From positions 1-5,750 of the forward strand of contig NJDV01000098.1 of assembly GCA_002254765.1 (NCBI GenBank): 5,750 nucleotides of DNA, given 5' to 3'. The notes under the pieces were generated by a model. That model made no database searches. It worked only from the letters and a program-made list of their open reading frames with translations, and had not been told where the DNA came from. The stretch is from Thermoplasmatales archaeon ex4484_36. GTDB taxonomy: Archaea; Thermoplasmatota; Penumbrarchaeia; Penumbrarchaeales; EX4484-36. This document shows, piece by piece, positions 4,562 through 5,750 of this stretch. The stretch's first letter is position 1. Each line of letters opens with the position of its first letter. The position numbers were made by a program, and so were the translations under genes.

Positions 4562-5750
4562 GAAAGACCCCCTGGAGCTGGAGGGGGCTGGCGGAGAGAC
4601 TAGCACGACTACCTCCACTGGCCCTCTCCCTTCTTTTCATCACGGTCTTTGCCGTCCTGCCTCTTGCATACTTTCTCAGCAGGGGCTTTTCCTCAGGTGA
4701 GGGCCTACTTGAGCGCTTCCAGTATATCTTCTCCAGCCCCTACTACAGAGATGTAATGTATTTCACCCTCTGGCAGGCTACACTCTCCTTCCTTCTCACT
4801 GTTATTCTCTCCCTTCCCATGGCACACCTGATGGCCCGCTACAGCTTCCCCGGCAAGAGAGCGCTTCTCTCTCTGACCACTGTTCCCTTCATTCTTCCCC
4901 CCATTGTGGTAGCGGTCGGGTTCTTCAGCCTCTTCGGCACGAAGGGTTATCTGAACCTCTTCCTCAGGGAGACCCTGGGCCCTGGCTACTCCCTCAACAT
5001 CCTCTACTCCTGGAAGGCTATAATCCTAGCCCACGTCTTCTACAACTTCTCCATAGCCCTCAGAATGATCTACTCCCGTCTCACCCAGATAGACGAGGAG
5101 CAGGTGCTCGTCGCTAGGTCGCTTGGAGCCACACCGTGGAAGGCTTTCCTCTGGGTGACCCTGCCCCAGCTCCTCCCCTACCTCTATCTGCGCTTCTCCT
5201 CACTCTGGCGAGAGAATATTCTCATGGGCCCCGGGGAGACGAGTGGGGGTGTCCGCTTCAGGGAGGCCCCTGTCTCCCACAGAGCCCTGCTTCTCCTCTA
5301 CCTCTTTTTCTCCCTCTTTCTGATGGTGGGGCCGCTTGCGGGTGTGGTGGTCAAGTCGTTCCAGAGCGGTCTAGGCTCAGGTGGGGCCTTCACACTTAAC
5401 TGGTACAAGAGGATATTCTCCGGCGGGCAGTCTCCTTTCATAGGTGTCACCCCGATAAGCGCCATAGCAAACTCTCTTATTTTCGCCCTCTACACCGCCC
5501 TTATCACTGTTCCACTGGCGGTGCTCTCCGCCTACTCATTAAGGGGCCTTCCCTCCCGCCTCCGCTCCGCCCTTGAGCTCTATATGATGGTTCCCCTGGG
5601 GATATCTGGGGTGGTCCTTGCCCTCTCATTAAGGGTCTTTTACCTCAACTACTACGACCCCCTGACCTCCTCCCCCCTCATCATTGTCATAGCCCACAGC
5701 CTTATCGCTTACCCCTTAGCACTTCGCATACTCTCCACGGGCTTAAGCAG
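4558..5750 (+). CDS. thiP: ThiP, thiamine ABC transporter permease (3' end beyond window)
   Basis: The frame is open to the window edge (397 residues visible). ThiP permeases carry two fused permease halves of ~250 residues, so about 100-150 residues are missing. The first half has helices at ~20-42, 68-92, 103-127 and 150-172, with VPFILPPIVVAVGF typical of the family. The EAA loop that contacts the ATPase lies at ~180-203 (EEQVLVARSLGATPWKAF ... LP, invariant Gly at 190). The second half begins near 245, with helices at ~244-266, 303-326, 342-360 and 373-392. The protein moves thiamine delivered by ThiB; a ThiQ ATPase is expected downstream. One oddity: residues ~209-243 (nt 5182-5286), just after the EAA loop, should hold a hydrophobic helix but instead read as charged, Gly-rich sequence (RFSSLWREN, GPGETSGGVRFREAP). 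This suggests compensating indels or local divergence. The start is fixed by the 4-bp ATGA overlap with thiB. Confidence 0.88.
   Translation, partial: MRKTPWSWRGLAERLARLPPLALSLLFITVFAVLPLAYFLSRGFSSGEGLLERFQYIFSSPYYRDVMYFTLWQATLSFLLTVILSLPMAHLMARYSFPGKRALLSLTTVPFILPPIVVAVGFFSLFGTKGYLNLFLRETLGPGYSLNILYSWKAIILAHVFYNFSIALRMIYSRLTQIDEEQVLVARSLGATPWKAFLWVTLPQLLPYLYLRFSSLWRENILMGPGETSGGVRFREAPVSHRALLLLYLFFSLFLMVGPLAGVVVKSFQSGLGSGGAFTLNWYKRIFSGGQSPFIGVTPISAIANSLIFALYTALITVPLAVLSAYSLRGLPSRLRSALELYMMVPLGISGVVLALSLRVFYLNYYDPLTSSPLIIVIAHSLIAYPLALRILSTGLS

Noticed and set aside
5136..5399. 87-aa open frame overlapping thiP
   Set aside because: Its Pro/Gly-rich sequence is a frame shadow of the permease gene. 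Only the short stretch near 5184-5207 is interesting, as a hint of an indel in thiP.

Overview
The window reads as archaeal chromosome. The clearest marker is a ThiR-type regulator, in which an HTH domain is fused to a thiamine phosphate synthase (ThiN) domain; this family is known from archaea. Other archaeal signs are an AT-rich BRE/TATA-like element instead of -35/-10 boxes, a gene that seems to be read from a leaderless or nearly leaderless mRNA, a GGAGGTGA ribosome-binding site inside an operon, and a membrane protein ending in a small zinc ribbon. Arginine is mostly AGG/AGA and ATA is used freely for isoleucine, as in many thermophilic euryarchaeotes. I cannot place it below that level.

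Layout. (1) Positions 1-547, plus strand: the 3' end of a cell-surface protein gene. Acidic calcium-binding (thrombospondin type 3-like) repeats are followed by a transmembrane helix, a Glu-rich stretch and a zinc ribbon. The repeats and the membrane part lie in different frames, so there is a one-base frame break near 161-173. (2) Positions 548-2522, minus strand: two tightly packed genes, an unrecognised Cys/His-containing protein (388 aa, first) and a winged-helix regulator (268 aa, second), separated by 1 bp. The regulator's stop codon abuts the stop codon of the surface-protein gene. (3) Positions 2523-2595: a 73-bp divergent promoter region with one AT-rich box and three half-sites of the form GTTTTC/GAAAAC placed between the box and the thiR start. 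(4) Positions 2596-5750, plus strand: a thiamine-uptake operon made of thiR (regulator), thiB (membrane-anchored thiamine-binding protein) and thiP (double-length permease, cut by the window edge). The genes are separated by 1 bp or overlap by 4 bp. An ATPase gene (thiQ) would be expected next, beyond the window.

How it fits together: ThiB captures thiamine outside the membrane, ThiP forms the channel, and ThiR, sensing thiamine phosphates through its ThiN domain, probably represses its own operon by binding the inverted repeats next to the start site. Three points deserve a second look: the repeat cluster as a candidate ThiR operator, the apparent retention of ThiN catalytic residues in the regulator, and a locally abnormal stretch of thiP where an expected transmembrane helix is missing. 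No stretch longer than 300 bp lacks a gene. I saw no tRNA, rRNA, CRISPR array or insertion sequence.
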